Shown here: in pieces, positions 50,168-58,979 of the stretch
Layout: the number at the start of each line of letters is the position of its first letter
How positions within the stretch are numbered: position 1 is the stretch's first letter
Origin: an uncultured Bacilli bacterium
GTDB taxonomy: Bacteria > Bacillota_I > Bacilli_A > RF39 > UBA660
Assembly (NCBI GenBank): GCA_934098505.1
Contig: CAKOOR010000002.1
Coordinates: 62,001 to 126,000 of the forward strand
Direction of reading: 5' to 3'
Length of the DNA stretch: 64,000 nt
Translations under genes and position numbers: made by a program
The notes under the pieces: model-generated
The model's database searches: none
Told to the model about the DNA's origin: nothing
Seen by the model: the letters and a program-made list of their open reading frames with translations, nothing else

Positions 50168-51526
50168 CTACTTTCCTAAACAGAAATTACTAAATAATTC
50201 ATCTAATAATTCATCTTTATAAGTTGCCCCAATAATTTCACCTAAAGTATCCCAACAAGCACGAATATCGATTTCTAACATATCAACAGAATAACCATTT
50301 GCGATATTTTCTAAAGCGGAATTTAAATAGTTTAGAGCAATTTCAATAAGGGCTTTATGACGAGCATTGGTAATATATGTTGCATCATTAGTACTAATTT
50401 TTTCTAAATTAAAGAGGGTAGTTATCATTTCTTTTAACTCTTTAATACCGGTTGTTGTTAAAGTATTACCATAAATAACATTGTTATATTTAGAGATTTC
50501 TAAATCTATTTTAGAAGGTAAGTCATTTTTATTGATAAAAATAATATAATTTTTATCTTTAACAAGTTCTAATAGTTCTAAATCATCAGGAGTTAATTTT
50601 TCATTATTATTCAAAACTAAGATTATTAAGTCAGCAGTGTTAATGATTTTTTTACTTTTATCAACACCTATTTTTTCTACAACATTAGCAGTTTTTCGGA
50701 TACCGGCAGTATCTAAAAAATTTATTTTAATACCATTAATGATGGTTTCGCCTTCGACAATATCTCGTGTGGTTCCAGCAATATCTGTAACGATAGCCTT
50801 ATCTTCTTCTAAAAAGGCATTTAAAAGACTAGATTTACCAACATTAGGGCGACCAATCATACAAATATTAATACCATCTTTGATAATTTTAGCGTCATTA
50901 GAGTTTTTTAATAGTTCTTCTAGTTTACTTTTAATAGGGAGCAACTTTTCTTTTAACTTTTGTAAAGTTATGTCCTCGGCATCTTCATATTCAGGATAGT
51001 CAATATTTACTTCGATATTAGCAATTAAATTCATGATATCTTTTCTAATTTCGGTAATTAAATTTTTTAAGGAACCGGTTAATTGATTCATGGATAGTCT
51101 TAAAGATTTATCGGTTGAAGAGTTGATAACATCTTCGATAGCCTCGGCTTCAGTTAAATCAATACGCCCATTTAAGAAGGCTCTTTTAGTAAATTCTCCC
51201 GGTTGGGCAAGACGAGCCCCATTTACAAGACACAATTCTAAAACTTTATTAGTAGAGGCAATCCCCCCGTGTGTATTAATTTCAACTATATCTTCCATCG
51301 TATAAGTTTTAGGAGCCCGCATTACTGATACTAAAACCTCATCTATAGTACTTCCGTTTTTATCTACAATATAGCCATGATTAATGGTATGACTGGCTAC
51401 GGTTTTTAGATCTTTACCTTTAAAAATTTTACTTACAATATCTAAGGCGTTTTGACCGCTTAATCTTATAATTGAAATAGCACCGATGCCACGGGCTGTT
51501 GATATAGCAACAATTGTATCTTCCAT
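50168..51526 (-). CDS. mnmE: tRNA modification GTPase MnmE
   Basis: A K+-stimulated GTPase partner of MnmG. The 452 residues start MEDTIVAISTARGIGAISII (folate-binding N domain), contain the G domain with GRPNVGKSSLLNAFL (about 227-241), G2 TDIAGTTRDIVEGE and G3 LDTAGIRKT, and NKNDLP, and end with the catalytic FCLGK (CxGK) motif. Length is normal (about 455). It begins the mnmE-mnmG-rsmG-parB run, with its own upstream gap of 160 bases to jag. Confidence 0.97.
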   Translation of the reverse strand: MEDTIVAISTARGIGAISIIRLSGQNALDIVSKIFKGKDLKTVASHTINHGYIVDKNGSTIDEVLVSVMRAPKTYTMEDIVEINTHGGIASTNKVLELCLVNGARLAQPGEFTKRAFLNGRIDLTEAEAIEDVINSSTDKSLRLSMNQLTGSLKNLITEIRKDIMNLIANIEVNIDYPEYEDAEDITLQKLKEKLLPIKSKLEELLKNSNDAKIIKDGINICMIGRPNVGKSSLLNAFLEEDKAIVTDIAGTTRDIVEGETIINGIKINFLDTAGIRKTANVVEKIGVDKSKKIINTADLIILVLNNNEKLTPDDLELLELVKDKNYIIFINKNDLPSKIDLEISKYNNVIYGNTLTTTGIKELKEMITTLFNLEKISTNDATYITNARHKALIEIALNYLNSALENIANGYSVDMLEIDIRACWDTLGEIIGATYKDELLDELFSNFCLGK

Positions 51527-51675
51527 AAATATCCCTCTTTCTTAAATTTTTTCTGACTGCTTAAATGATATCACAATTTTTTCTAATTTTATATTAAATA
51601 TTTAGAATAAATTGTATTATAACATAAAGATTAAATGATAGATAATTTTTCTAAATGGTAATTTACTTAAAGTAT

Positions 51676-51701
51676 GAAAAAAGAAGAACTAGTCTTCCTT
51701 C
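51676..51701 (-). terminator. Terminator at the end of jag
   Basis: On the minus strand GAAGA-CTAGT-TCTTC followed by six T; it overlaps the stop codon of jag (51689). Confidence 0.55.
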
Positions 51702-52198
51702 TTTTCAATAAACTTAATTACAATATGACGATTAGGTTCTTCACCAACAGAAACAGTTGATATTTCTTTTTCATCTTTTAGGGCATTGTGGATAATACGG
51801 CGTTCATAAGAATTCATATTATCAAGTTCAACAGCATTTTTACTCTTTTTAACATCACTGGCGATTTTTTTAGCCAGACGAATTAAATTTTCTTCTCTTT
51901 GTTCTTGATAATTGTTAACATTTAAAACCACATTAGGATAAATTTTTAATTGTTGATAAGTATGTTTACACACTATCATTTGTAAGGCTTTAAGAGTACG
52001 ACCATCTTTACCAATTAAAATCGCATTATTATTTGAATCCATATTGATAATAATTTGGTCATTGTGAAACTTTGCTGATATTTTTACTTCTAAATGCATA
52101 TTGGTTAATAACTCATCTAAATAATTAATAACAAAAGCGGATATTTCTTCTAAGTTGTTAACAGAGTTATCTACAGTATTTTTTACTTCTTCTTCCAT
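51689..52198 (-). CDS. jag: KH/R3H RNA-binding protein Jag (KhpB)
   Basis: RNA-binding protein that with KhpA influences elongation, division and wall synthesis; named for its place next to spoIIIJ. The 169 residues hold a KH-II domain (IINMDSNNNAILIGKDGRTLKAL, about 50-75) with the GKDG loop and a C-terminal R3H domain with MNSYERRIIHNAL (about 125-140). The N-terminal Jag_N domain of longer homologues is absent, as in many Mollicutes-like lineages. It follows yidC by 1 base. Confidence 0.94.
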   Translation of the reverse strand: MEEEVKNTVDNSVNNLEEISAFVINYLDELLTNMHLEVKISAKFHNDQIIINMDSNNNAILIGKDGRTLKALQMIVCKHTYQQLKIYPNVVLNVNNYQEQREENLIRLAKKIASDVKKSKNAVELDNMNSYERRIIHNALKDEKEISTVSVGEEPNRHIVIKFIEKKED

Positions 52199-52199
52199 A

Positions 52200-53144
52200 T
52201 TATCTTGCTTCCTTTATTTTCTTCATAACAAAATTTTGAACGATACCAAAGACATTATTAACAATCCAGTAAAGGGCTAAGGCTGTTGGTAGTGAAAGTG
52301 ATGCCATTAAAATCATAAACATCATGATATAAGTCATAGTCTTAGTTTGGCGCATCATATCAGAATTGCCGTCTTGAGGTTGGCTAGCCATGGCTTGTTT
52401 AAATGAGAAGAATGTACTTAACGCAATAATAACAAGTAAAATTAGATAAATGTAATTACCACTAGCAAGGGCTTTACTTGGAGTCATTCCTAAATTCATA
52501 TTCCATAGTGTACCTTCGAAAATAGCAGGAACTCTATTGATTGCTTCTAAAAAGGCAAATAACAAAGGTAATTGAATTAATGATGTTAGGCAACTACTAG
52601 CCGGATTGATGTTATATTTACGATAGATTAGCATCATTTCTTGTGATTTTTGCATCATTGCTTCATTATCAGTACGGTTAGCATATTTTTGTTCTAACTT
52701 ATTTAATTCTTTACTAGCTTTTTTCATGTTTTCTGATTGAGCCATGGTATTTTTAGTTAGAGGAATTAAAATAATACGAATTAATAAACTGATAATAATT
52801 ACTGATAAACCATAATTGTTAACAAATTCTCCTAATTTTAGGATTAACCATGCAAGAGGTTTAACAAAAATACTTTCCCATAAACTTTGATACTTGATAT
52901 CTGTCGGTTTAAAATTTTCACATGAAGGTAAATCTTCTAACTTAGTTGTTAATTTATCATCATATTTATTATAAACAGCAAGTAAATCGTCGGTAGTAGG
53001 CTTACATAAAATGTTGGAAGTTAATGTTTGACCGGTGGTTTCATTAATAACTTGTCTTTTGTCATCGTCTTTAACATATTTTGTACAACCTACTGTGAGG
53101 AAAACCATAAGGGTTAGTATTCCAACTTTAATTTTTTTGTTCAT
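52200..53144 (-). CDS. yidC: Membrane insertase YidC/SpoIIIJ
   Basis: Inserts proteins into the membrane and, in sporulators, supports the SpoIIIA-SpoIIQ channel. The 314 residues start as a lipoprotein (lipobox VGC, Cys20), then comes the YidC core: LAWLILKLGEFVNNYGLSVI, IILIPLTKNTMAQSENMKKA (with the conserved Arg in RIILIP), YRKYNINPASSCLTSLIQLP, and three more membrane helices up to LALYWIVNNVFGIVQNFV. It overlaps rnpA by 4 bases (ATGA). Normal length for Bacillota. Confidence 0.96.
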   Translation of the reverse strand: MNKKIKVGILTLMVFLTVGCTKYVKDDDKRQVINETTGQTLTSNILCKPTTDDLLAVYNKYDDKLTTKLEDLPSCENFKPTDIKYQSLWESIFVKPLAWLILKLGEFVNNYGLSVIIISLLIRIILIPLTKNTMAQSENMKKASKELNKLEQKYANRTDNEAMMQKSQEMMLIYRKYNINPASSCLTSLIQLPLLFAFLEAINRVPAIFEGTLWNMNLGMTPSKALASGNYIYLILLVIIALSTFFSFKQAMASQPQDGNSDMMRQTKTMTYIMMFMILMASLSLPTALALYWIVNNVFGIVQNFVMKKIKEAR

Positions 53145-53467
53145 TTAATCTCCTTTATTAAACTTGTAAAATTAGATTCCAGTTCTTGAAAGGAAACATT
53201 TTTACAAGTGTTCTTTATCATTATAATATATTTAGCTGAATTTTTGAATTCTTTTTTATAGTTATCCACAAGGAAACGTACTTGTCTTTTTATTTTGTTT
53301 CTTTCCACAGCAGTACCATAACTTTTTTTTACGGCAATACCAAACTGTGGATAACTTTGGGGATAACTTTTTAGATAGATTGTAAATAATTTATTAGTAA
53401 CAAATTTTTTGTTGTGAATAATTTCTTGAAAATCATTGTTGGCTTTAACCATTTCTATTCTTTTCAT
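53141..53467 (-). CDS. rnpA: Ribonuclease P protein component
   Basis: Protein subunit of RNase P, which processes the 5' end of pre-tRNAs. The 108 residues contain FGIAVKKSYGTAVERNKIKR, the conserved RNR-type signature (about 44-66), and TIYLKSYP. AAGGAG precedes the ATG. It follows rpmH after a terminator-like hairpin and overlaps yidC. Two DnaA boxes lie inside the gene (53262-53270 and 53346-53354), extending the origin cluster into it. Confidence 0.95.
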   Translation of the reverse strand: MKRIEMVKANNDFQEIIHNKKFVTNKLFTIYLKSYPQSYPQFGIAVKKSYGTAVERNKIKRQVRFLVDNYKKEFKNSAKYIIMIKNTCKNVSFQELESNFTSLIKEIK

Positions 53468-53482
53468 ACTAACTCCTTAAGG

Positions 53483-53504
53483 AAAAAACCACTAGGTAGT
53501 GGTT
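53483..53504 (-). terminator. Attenuating hairpin between rpmH and rnpA
   Basis: On the minus strand AACCACTA-CC-TAGTGGTT, a perfect 8-bp stem, then six T. It begins within the stop codon of rpmH and would lower rnpA expression relative to rpmH. Confidence 0.8.
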
Positions 53505-53626
53505 TACTTACATAATACTTTACGTCCTTTTTTTCTTCTTGATTTAAGAATATTGCTTTCTTTTCTAGCAAAGAAACCATGTTTTTTAGCTTTTTTGCGT
53601 TGATTTGGTTGATAAGTTCTTTTCAT
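53504..53626 (-). CDS. rpmH: 50S ribosomal protein L34
   Basis: A 40-residue ribosomal protein that begins MKRTYQPNQRKKAKKHGFFA and ends RRKKGRKVLCK, the unmistakable L34 pattern; it is a few residues shorter than the usual 44, with a gap in the middle. GGAGGTG lies 7 bases upstream. It is too short for standard frame searches. The promoter is at 53687-53658. It heads the conserved rpmH-rnpA-yidC-jag run next to oriC. Confidence 0.97.
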   Translation of the reverse strand: MKRTYQPNQRKKAKKHGFFARKESNILKSRRKKGRKVLCK

Positions 53627-53657
53627 TTTGACACCTCCACATCTAATTAGCAAAGTT

Positions 53658-53687
53658 ATTATAATAAAATTTTTAGGATATTGTCAA
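53658..53687 (-). promoter_or_regulatory. Promoter of rpmH
   Basis: On the minus strand TTGACA (53687-53682), 18 bases, TATAAT (53663-53658). Confidence 0.8.
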
Positions 53688-53698
53688 GGTTTTAATGA

Positions 53699-53726
53699 TT
53701 ATTATTACTTCCCAACCCACCCACCC
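53699..53726 (+). repeat. G-quadruplex-like element, copy 2 of a dispersed repeat
   Basis: CCCAACCCACCCACCC at 53711-53726 reads GGGTGGGTGGGTTGGG on the minus strand, four G3 runs with 1-2 base loops, the most stable G-quadruplex pattern. It is preceded by TTATTATTACTT, shared with the element at 31283-31310. It lies just upstream of the rpmH promoter and next to oriC. Confidence 0.65.
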
Positions 53727-54430
53727 TTAAAGGGATGTTTTTAAAGAATAGTTTATGATTTTAGTTTTATGTTTTAGAAATTTTATATTTTGATAAATTG
53801 TGGATAAGTGTGGATAACTTTTCTTTTATTATTATTATTATATATATATTCATCATCATAATACTGTGGATATGTGGATAACTTTTAAAAAAATCCCGAA
53901 AGTACGCCAATAAAATGACCGTTTTGAGGTGTTGATAACTTTTGAGTTATCAACAGTTGGGGTGTGGATAACTGTGTTTTGAGGTGTTGATAACTCCAAA
54001 AATAGTCAAAAATCGACCAAAATTTACCTAAAAAAAGTGTCAAGTTTTAGTGTCAAGTAAGAAGTTATCCACAGTTTTGCCTAAAAATAGTGCATTTATG
54101 GGAAGTTATCCACAGGCGTGAGCCCTTATAAACACTGGGCTCAAATGAGTTATCCACATTATCAACAGGTACTACCACCCAAGTTATCCACATGTTGATA
54201 ACAAAAAAAGCCCTAAACTGTGGATAACTCAAAAATTTCCCAGACTTCTGGGAAAAAAACTGTGGATAAACTGTTGATAAGTTGTTGATAACCTGTGGAC
54301 AAAACTGTGGATAACTTTACTAGGGGTGTTGATAACTTTAAATCGGTAAAAAAGTACGAAAGTTCTTTACTAAAGTTTTAGGATGTTATAAAATAGGTGT
54401 TGATTATTGGTTATGAGTGGGGTGATAATT
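53727..54430. other. oriC, chromosomal replication origin
   Basis: The gap between rpmH and dnaA is dense in DnaA boxes. Exact TTATCCACA (either strand) at 53799, 53809, 53873, 53963, 54065, 54106, 54150, 54184, 54219, 54261 and 54306 (start positions), and the one-mismatch TTATCAACA at 53930, 53947, 53985, 54194, 54272, 54283 and 54327. Box orientation changes within the region: mostly reverse near rpmH, forward at 54065-54192, then reverse again next to dnaA. An AT-rich stretch follows the first boxes. The gene order on both sides is that of a Bacillota origin. Confidence 0.96.
53821..53864. other. AT-rich DNA unwinding element candidate
   Basis: About 44 bases of almost pure A+T, with ATTATTATTATT and ATATATAT, between boxes at 53809 and 53873. 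On the minus strand, TAA triplets in register resemble DnaA-trio repeats that guide DnaA filament growth on single strands. Confidence 0.65.
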
Positions 54431-55786
54431 TTGAAATCCGAGGAATTATGGGATAAATTTCTTTCTGTAATGCAAGAAAAAATGAATCCTATTTCCTTTA
54501 ATACATGGTTTAAACCGTTAAAATTGCAAGAACTTAATACTAAAGATAACAAAATTATCATTCAAGTACCTATGGGTGTGCATAAAACGACTTTGGAAAC
54601 CAGTTGGCATCAAGTAATTGAAGAAACTTTACAAGAGTTAACTGGTAATACTTTTGAACTATTGTATGTTTTAGAAGATTTACAAACTGCTAAAGATAAA
54701 CCTTTAGATAAGGTAAAAGCTAAAAAAAATAATGATGAAGTATTTGTAACGAACTTAAAGAAAGAGTTTACATTTGATAATTTTGTAACTGGAGATACAA
54801 ATAAATTTGCGAAGACAGCTGCGATAGCGGTGGCGGAGGCTCCGGGAAAAATATATAATCCTTTATTTATGTATGGTAAAAGTGGGGTAGGTAAGACTCA
54901 TTTAATGCATGCGATAGGTAATTACATAACTGAACATTCGGACTTGAAGGTTTTATACACAACAAGTGATAGTTTTAAGGATGATTATACTAATATTGCT
55001 GGAGGGACGAATGATAATTCTTTTGAAAGAGCTGAATATTTCAAAAATAAGTATCGTGATGTTGATGTTTTGCTTATTGATGATATTCAGTTTTTAGTTG
55101 GAGCTGAAAAGACCCAACAAGGTTTTTTTCATACATTTAATGAATTACATGATAAAAATAAACAAATAATAATTACATCAGATCGTTCACCAGAGGATTT
55201 AAAGCTTTTGGAGGAACGTTTAAGAAGTCGTTTTACATGGGGTCTTCCGGTTGATATTTATCCACCTGATTATGAACTTCGATGTCGGATAATTAGGGAT
55301 AAGATAAGATACTTGAATTTATCCACAATGATGAATGATGATGTTATTAACTATATTGCTAATTCGTGTGATACCGATGTAAGGGAAATAGAAGGAGCGA
55401 TTAATAGATTACAAGCCTATACAGCTGTCTATGCGCCACCTAATATTACTTTAGAATTTGCAATGGAAGCCTTAGGTGACTATGTAAATAACAATATATA
55501 TTCAATTAGTAATATAACTGTTGTACAAAAAGCCGTTGCAGATTATTATGGGATAACAGTTGAAGCCTTAAAAGGAAAGAAGAAATCAAAGAATATAGCT
55601 TATCCAAGAATGCTTGGAATGTATATGGCTCGTATTATGACAAATGAGTCATTCCCAAGAATAGGTTTAGAGTTTGGTGGTCGTGATCATTCTACCGTTA
55701 TTCATGCTTGCGATAAAATAGAAGAAGATTTAAAGGATAATAAACAATTACAAGAGATTATTAATGAAATAAAAACAAAAATTTAA
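54431..55786 (+). CDS. dnaA: Chromosomal replication initiator DnaA
   Basis: The AAA+ protein that opens oriC. The start is taken as the TTG at 54431 (KSEELWDKFLSVMQEK follows) because GGGGTGA lies 5-6 bases upstream; an ATG at 54413 has no ribosome site. Domain I spans about 1-80, a short linker to about 105, domain III has Walker A GKSGVGKTHLMHAIGNY (about 150-166) and Walker B VLLIDDIQFL, and domain IV carries the box-binding GGRDHSTVIHACDKI (about 425-440). 451 residues, normal for Bacillota. The 5' region is full of boxes, so autorepression is likely. Confidence 0.97.
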   Translation: MKSEELWDKFLSVMQEKMNPISFNTWFKPLKLQELNTKDNKIIIQVPMGVHKTTLETSWHQVIEETLQELTGNTFELLYVLEDLQTAKDKPLDKVKAKKNNDEVFVTNLKKEFTFDNFVTGDTNKFAKTAAIAVAEAPGKIYNPLFMYGKSGVGKTHLMHAIGNYITEHSDLKVLYTTSDSFKDDYTNIAGGTNDNSFERAEYFKNKYRDVDVLLIDDIQFLVGAEKTQQGFFHTFNELHDKNKQIIITSDRSPEDLKLLEERLRSRFTWGLPVDIYPPDYELRCRIIRDKIRYLNLSTMMNDDVINYIANSCDTDVREIEGAINRLQAYTAVYAPPNITLEFAMEALGDYVNNNIYSISNITVVQKAVADYYGITVEALKGKKKSKNIAYPRMLGMYMARIMTNESFPRIGLEFGGRDHSTVIHACDKIEEDLKDNKQLQEIINEIKTKI

Positions 55787-55812
55787 TATTTATAAAGAAA
55801 GAGAGAAAGTAT

Positions 55813-56931
55813 ATGAAATTTACAATTGATAAAAATATAATTTTAGAAAATTTAATGAATGTTGCTAGAGCAATATCTACTAAAAATGTTATTCCTGTTT
55901 TAAATGGAATTAAATTTGAAATGACTGAGGAAGGTCTTTATTTAACAGCCAGTGATAGTGAACTTACAATTAAATCATTTATTGAAAAGAAAGATATTAA
56001 AAATGTTGAGGCTTTAGGAAATATTATTATTCAAAGTAAATTTATTGTTGATATTATTAGAAAAATGCCTAGTGATATTATTGATTTTGAAGTAGTAGAT
56101 GGGTTAAAAATCAAACTAACTAGTGGTTCTAGTGAATGTAGTTTGAATTGTTTAGATTCAAGTGAGTATCCACAAATCGATTTAGAAGAACATAAGACTC
56201 CTATCTATATTAATAGTATGTTATTTAAAAGCATTGTTAGTCAAACGGCTTTTGCTATTTCAACTCAGGAATTAAGACCACTTCTTACTGGTTTGAATTT
56301 TAAAATTACTGGTGATATTTTAGAATGTATTGCAACGGATTCATACCGTTTAGCTAAAAAGACAGTTACTTTAACAGGTGCTAGTGATAATGATGTTAAT
56401 ATGGTAATACCAGGAAAAAATGTTTTAGAACTTGATAAAATTATTAATGACGATGTTGATATGGAATTACATGTATTCAGTAATAAAGTGTTATTTAAAT
56501 ATAAAAATATTATTTTCCAAAGTAATTTACTTGCAGGTAATTATCCTAATACTAATAACTTAATTCCTACTAATTTTGAATACATGATGAGTACAAACTT
56601 AAATGATTTTTATAATGCTATTGATCGTGCTTCTTTAGTAACTCAAAGTAAAGATAAAAACATTGTTAAGATGACATTGTCTGGTAAAAAGCTAATTATT
56701 AATTCTTATGCTAGTGAAATTGGTAAGGTAGAAGAAACAATTGATGTTGAATGCAATGTTGAAAATGACATTTCTATTTCCTTTAGTGCTAAATATATGT
56801 TAGAGGCTTTAAAGACTTTTAAGGATGAAAAGATTATGATTTTATTAAATGGGGATATTAAACCTATTGTTGTTAAATCAACAGAAGATGAAACTTTAAT
56901 TCAATTAATTTTACCTATTAAGACTTATTAG
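55813..56931 (+). CDS. dnaN: DNA polymerase III sliding clamp
   Basis: The beta clamp, a dimer that encircles DNA and tethers the polymerase. The 372 residues show the three-fold clamp repeats; recognisable are NVIPVLNGIKFEMTEEGLYL, ECIATDSYRLAKKTVTL (about 175-190) and the C-terminal GDIKPIVVKSTEDETLIQLI with the LILPIKTY end (family: LILPVR). It follows dnaA by 26 bases with AAAGAGAG upstream. Length matches. Confidence 0.97.
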   Translation: MKFTIDKNIILENLMNVARAISTKNVIPVLNGIKFEMTEEGLYLTASDSELTIKSFIEKKDIKNVEALGNIIIQSKFIVDIIRKMPSDIIDFEVVDGLKIKLTSGSSECSLNCLDSSEYPQIDLEEHKTPIYINSMLFKSIVSQTAFAISTQELRPLLTGLNFKITGDILECIATDSYRLAKKTVTLTGASDNDVNMVIPGKNVLELDKIINDDVDMELHVFSNKVLFKYKNIIFQSNLLAGNYPNTNNLIPTNFEYMMSTNLNDFYNAIDRASLVTQSKDKNIVKMTLSGKKLIINSYASEIGKVEETIDVECNVENDISISFSAKYMLEALKTFKDEKIMILLNGDIKPIVVKSTEDETLIQLILPIKTY

Positions 56932-57314
56932 GATATAGATGCAATTTATTTAGAAAATAAGCTAGAAAATATTAAATTTAGAAGGTTATTGAAAAAAATT
57001 TAAGTAGTAGAAATATGAAATATAAGATGGCTATGGAATTATTTTAAATTTTCCATTACATAATAATGAATAGAGGGCTGAAGAAATTTGGCTCTTTTTG
57101 ATTTTAGAAAAACTATAAAAAGTTAGCTAAAAATGCAGTTTGGAAATAAAAATCAAGCTAAATTTAGTTCTATAAATATAACTAATTTCAGGTAATAGTT
57201 ATGAATTTTAGTTAAAAATTTACCTTTTTTTACCAATTCGACAAAATTTGACAAAATTCGACAAAGGGACTTGCTATACTATGGTACAATTCATTAAAAA
57301 AAGGGGGAAATTTT
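56932..57314. other. dnaN-comK intergenic region
   Basis: 383 bases. A weak hairpin with a T-run (about 57073-57104, around AGAGGGC and GGCTCTTTTT) may end dnaN. Near the 3' side are three 10-bp direct repeats (57236-57265) before the comK start. The remainder is A+T-rich with no gene seen; yaaA, usual here in Bacillus, is missing. Confidence 0.55.
57236..57265 (+). repeat. Three tandem 10-bp repeats upstream of comK
   Basis: ATTCGACAAA (57236-57245), ATTTGACAAA (57246-57255) and ATTCGACAAA (57256-57265), one helical turn apart. The middle one contains TTGACA; a TATACT at 57275-57280 is 21 bases further on, so promoter function is unsure. Confidence 0.65.
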
Positions 57315-57779
57315 ATGGAAGAATTATATTCAATTAATGAAGATACATTATTTTTAGAAGGAGTTGTAGATGATAGGGGTAAAGTTTTAACTAAAATTTA
57401 TGAACAAGATAAAGTGTTGAAACTTTATGATACACCAACAAACATTATAAGATACGGTTGTGAATACTTTGGCTCGACTTTAGAAGGGCGTCAAAAAGGG
57501 TCGATGAGTTTATTGGGAATTAAACATAAAGTTCCGGTAATGGTTGAAGGAAGTATGGAATTAATATTCTTTCCAATGTGTTCACCAAGAATAAGAGATT
57601 GTTCGTGGGTATGTTTTAATAATATTGTAAGCTATAAAAGAAGTGGATATGATACAGAGGTATTATTTAAAAATGGTCAAAAAATAACTTTAAATATTTC
57701 TTATGGAATATTTGAAAATCAATATATGCGTGCTACTAAATTAAAAATGGTTAATACCCTAAGAAAATTGGCAAAATAA
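57315..57779 (+). CDS. comK: ComK-family competence regulator
   Basis: ComK activates late competence genes (DNA uptake pili, ComEC, recombination) in Bacillus and staphylococci. The 154 residues match the ComK pattern: SINEDTLFLEGVVDDRGKVL, STLEGRQKGSMSLLGIKHK (about 54-72), LIFFPMCSPRIRDCSWVCF (about 84-102) and VSYKRSGYDTEVLFKNGQKI. AAAAAGGGGGAAATTTT precedes the ATG. It lies in the dnaN-recF interval, an unusual place, following a 10-bp repeat array. Competence-type proteins elsewhere in the window (two prepilin-like genes, a ComEC-type hydrolase) may be its targets. Confidence 0.88.
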   Translation: MEELYSINEDTLFLEGVVDDRGKVLTKIYEQDKVLKLYDTPTNIIRYGCEYFGSTLEGRQKGSMSLLGIKHKVPVMVEGSMELIFFPMCSPRIRDCSWVCFNNIVSYKRSGYDTEVLFKNGQKITLNISYGIFENQYMRATKLKMVNTLRKLAK

Positions 57780-57884
57780 AGAAAATTGGCTGTAAAATAA
57801 GCAAAATTTATGATATAATTTAAGTAGGTATATGGGTACTAATATACCTATTATTTTACTATAAGTTAGAAAGAGGCACTTTAA

Positions 57885-58979
57885 ATGCGAATAGTCAATC
57901 TAAAGTTACTTAATTTTAGAAACTATAATCATTTAACCTTATCGTTTTCGCCAAGTATTAATGTTATATATGGTAAAAATGGTAGTGGTAAGACTAATTT
58001 AATTGAAGCAATATATGTCTTAGGTTTAACAAAGTCTTTCCGATCTACTACGGATAAAGTATTAGTAACGAAAGATAAAAACTTAACAAAAATATCGGGG
58101 GTAGTTTTTGATAACATAAATAAAGAATATCAACTTACTATTTCTGGTGATGGCAAGGTTGCAAAAATAGATAGTCATCGGCAAAATAAGTTAAGTGATT
58201 ATATAGCTAAGGTAAATATTGTATTATTTCATCCCGATAGCTTAAAAGTAATTAAGGATTCACCTGGTGTAAGAAGAGATAATCTCAATATTGATATGTC
58301 GCAGTTTGATAATGAATTTGTTAATTTACTTAATGATTATGAAAAAGTATTGAAGCAGAGAAATGCTTATCTTAAAGTAATGTATGCTAATGCGAATAAA
58401 TCGCAAGTCTATTTAGATATATTAACAGATAAATTAGTAGATTATGGTTTAAAGATTTATGAAAAAAGAGCTAATTTTATTGAACAAATTAATAAATATA
58501 TAGGTAATTTCTATAGTAAAATAAGTGGTGTTGGTACTTTAAAAATTAAATACCAGTCAGAATTAAAGGATAAAAATCAGGAAAAGTTAAAGAAAATGTA
58601 TAATGGTCTTAAAAATAAGGATATGCTTCTTGGTAATACAACTTTAGGTGTTCATAAAGATGATTATGCATTTTGTTTTGAAAGTGAATCTTTAAAAGAT
58701 TATGCTTCGCAAGGCCAACAAAAAAATGCCATTATTGCTTATAAACTTTCTTTAATAGAATTGTTTAAAAATGAGCGAAATATTAAACCTATTTTGATAT
58801 TAGATGATTTGTTTAGCGAGTTAGATAATGAAAAAATTAATAATATTTTAGAAGTAATTGATAAAGATTTACAAATATTTATTACTGTTACTGATTTAAA
58901 TAAATTACCAAATGATATAAAAAATAAAAATAATAAAATTTTTGATTGTGCTTTTGGTAAAATAAGGGAGGATATATGA
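57885..58979 (+). CDS. recF: Recombination mediator RecF
   Basis: An SMC-like ATPase that loads RecA at gaps. The 364 residues include the Walker A INVIYGKNGSGKTNLIEAIY (about 27-46), coiled-coil middle, the signature region SQGQQKNAIIAYKLSLIE (about 280) and Walker B ILILDDLFSELDNEK (about 305-320). AGAAAGAGG precedes the ATG. It overlaps gyrB by 4 bases (ATGA) in the conserved recF-gyrB-gyrA order. Confidence 0.96.
   Translation: MRIVNLKLLNFRNYNHLTLSFSPSINVIYGKNGSGKTNLIEAIYVLGLTKSFRSTTDKVLVTKDKNLTKISGVVFDNINKEYQLTISGDGKVAKIDSHRQNKLSDYIAKVNIVLFHPDSLKVIKDSPGVRRDNLNIDMSQFDNEFVNLLNDYEKVLKQRNAYLKVMYANANKSQVYLDILTDKLVDYGLKIYEKRANFIEQINKYIGNFYSKISGVGTLKIKYQSELKDKNQEKLKKMYNGLKNKDMLLGNTTLGVHKDDYAFCFESESLKDYASQGQQKNAIIAYKLSLIELFKNERNIKPILILDDLFSELDNEKINNILEVIDKDLQIFITVTDLNKLPNDIKNKNNKIFDCAFGKIREDI

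Noticed and set aside
57248..57280. TTGACA (57248) with TATACT (57275) as the comK promoter
   Set aside because: The spacing is 21 bases, outside the sigma-A range; kept only as a repeat array.
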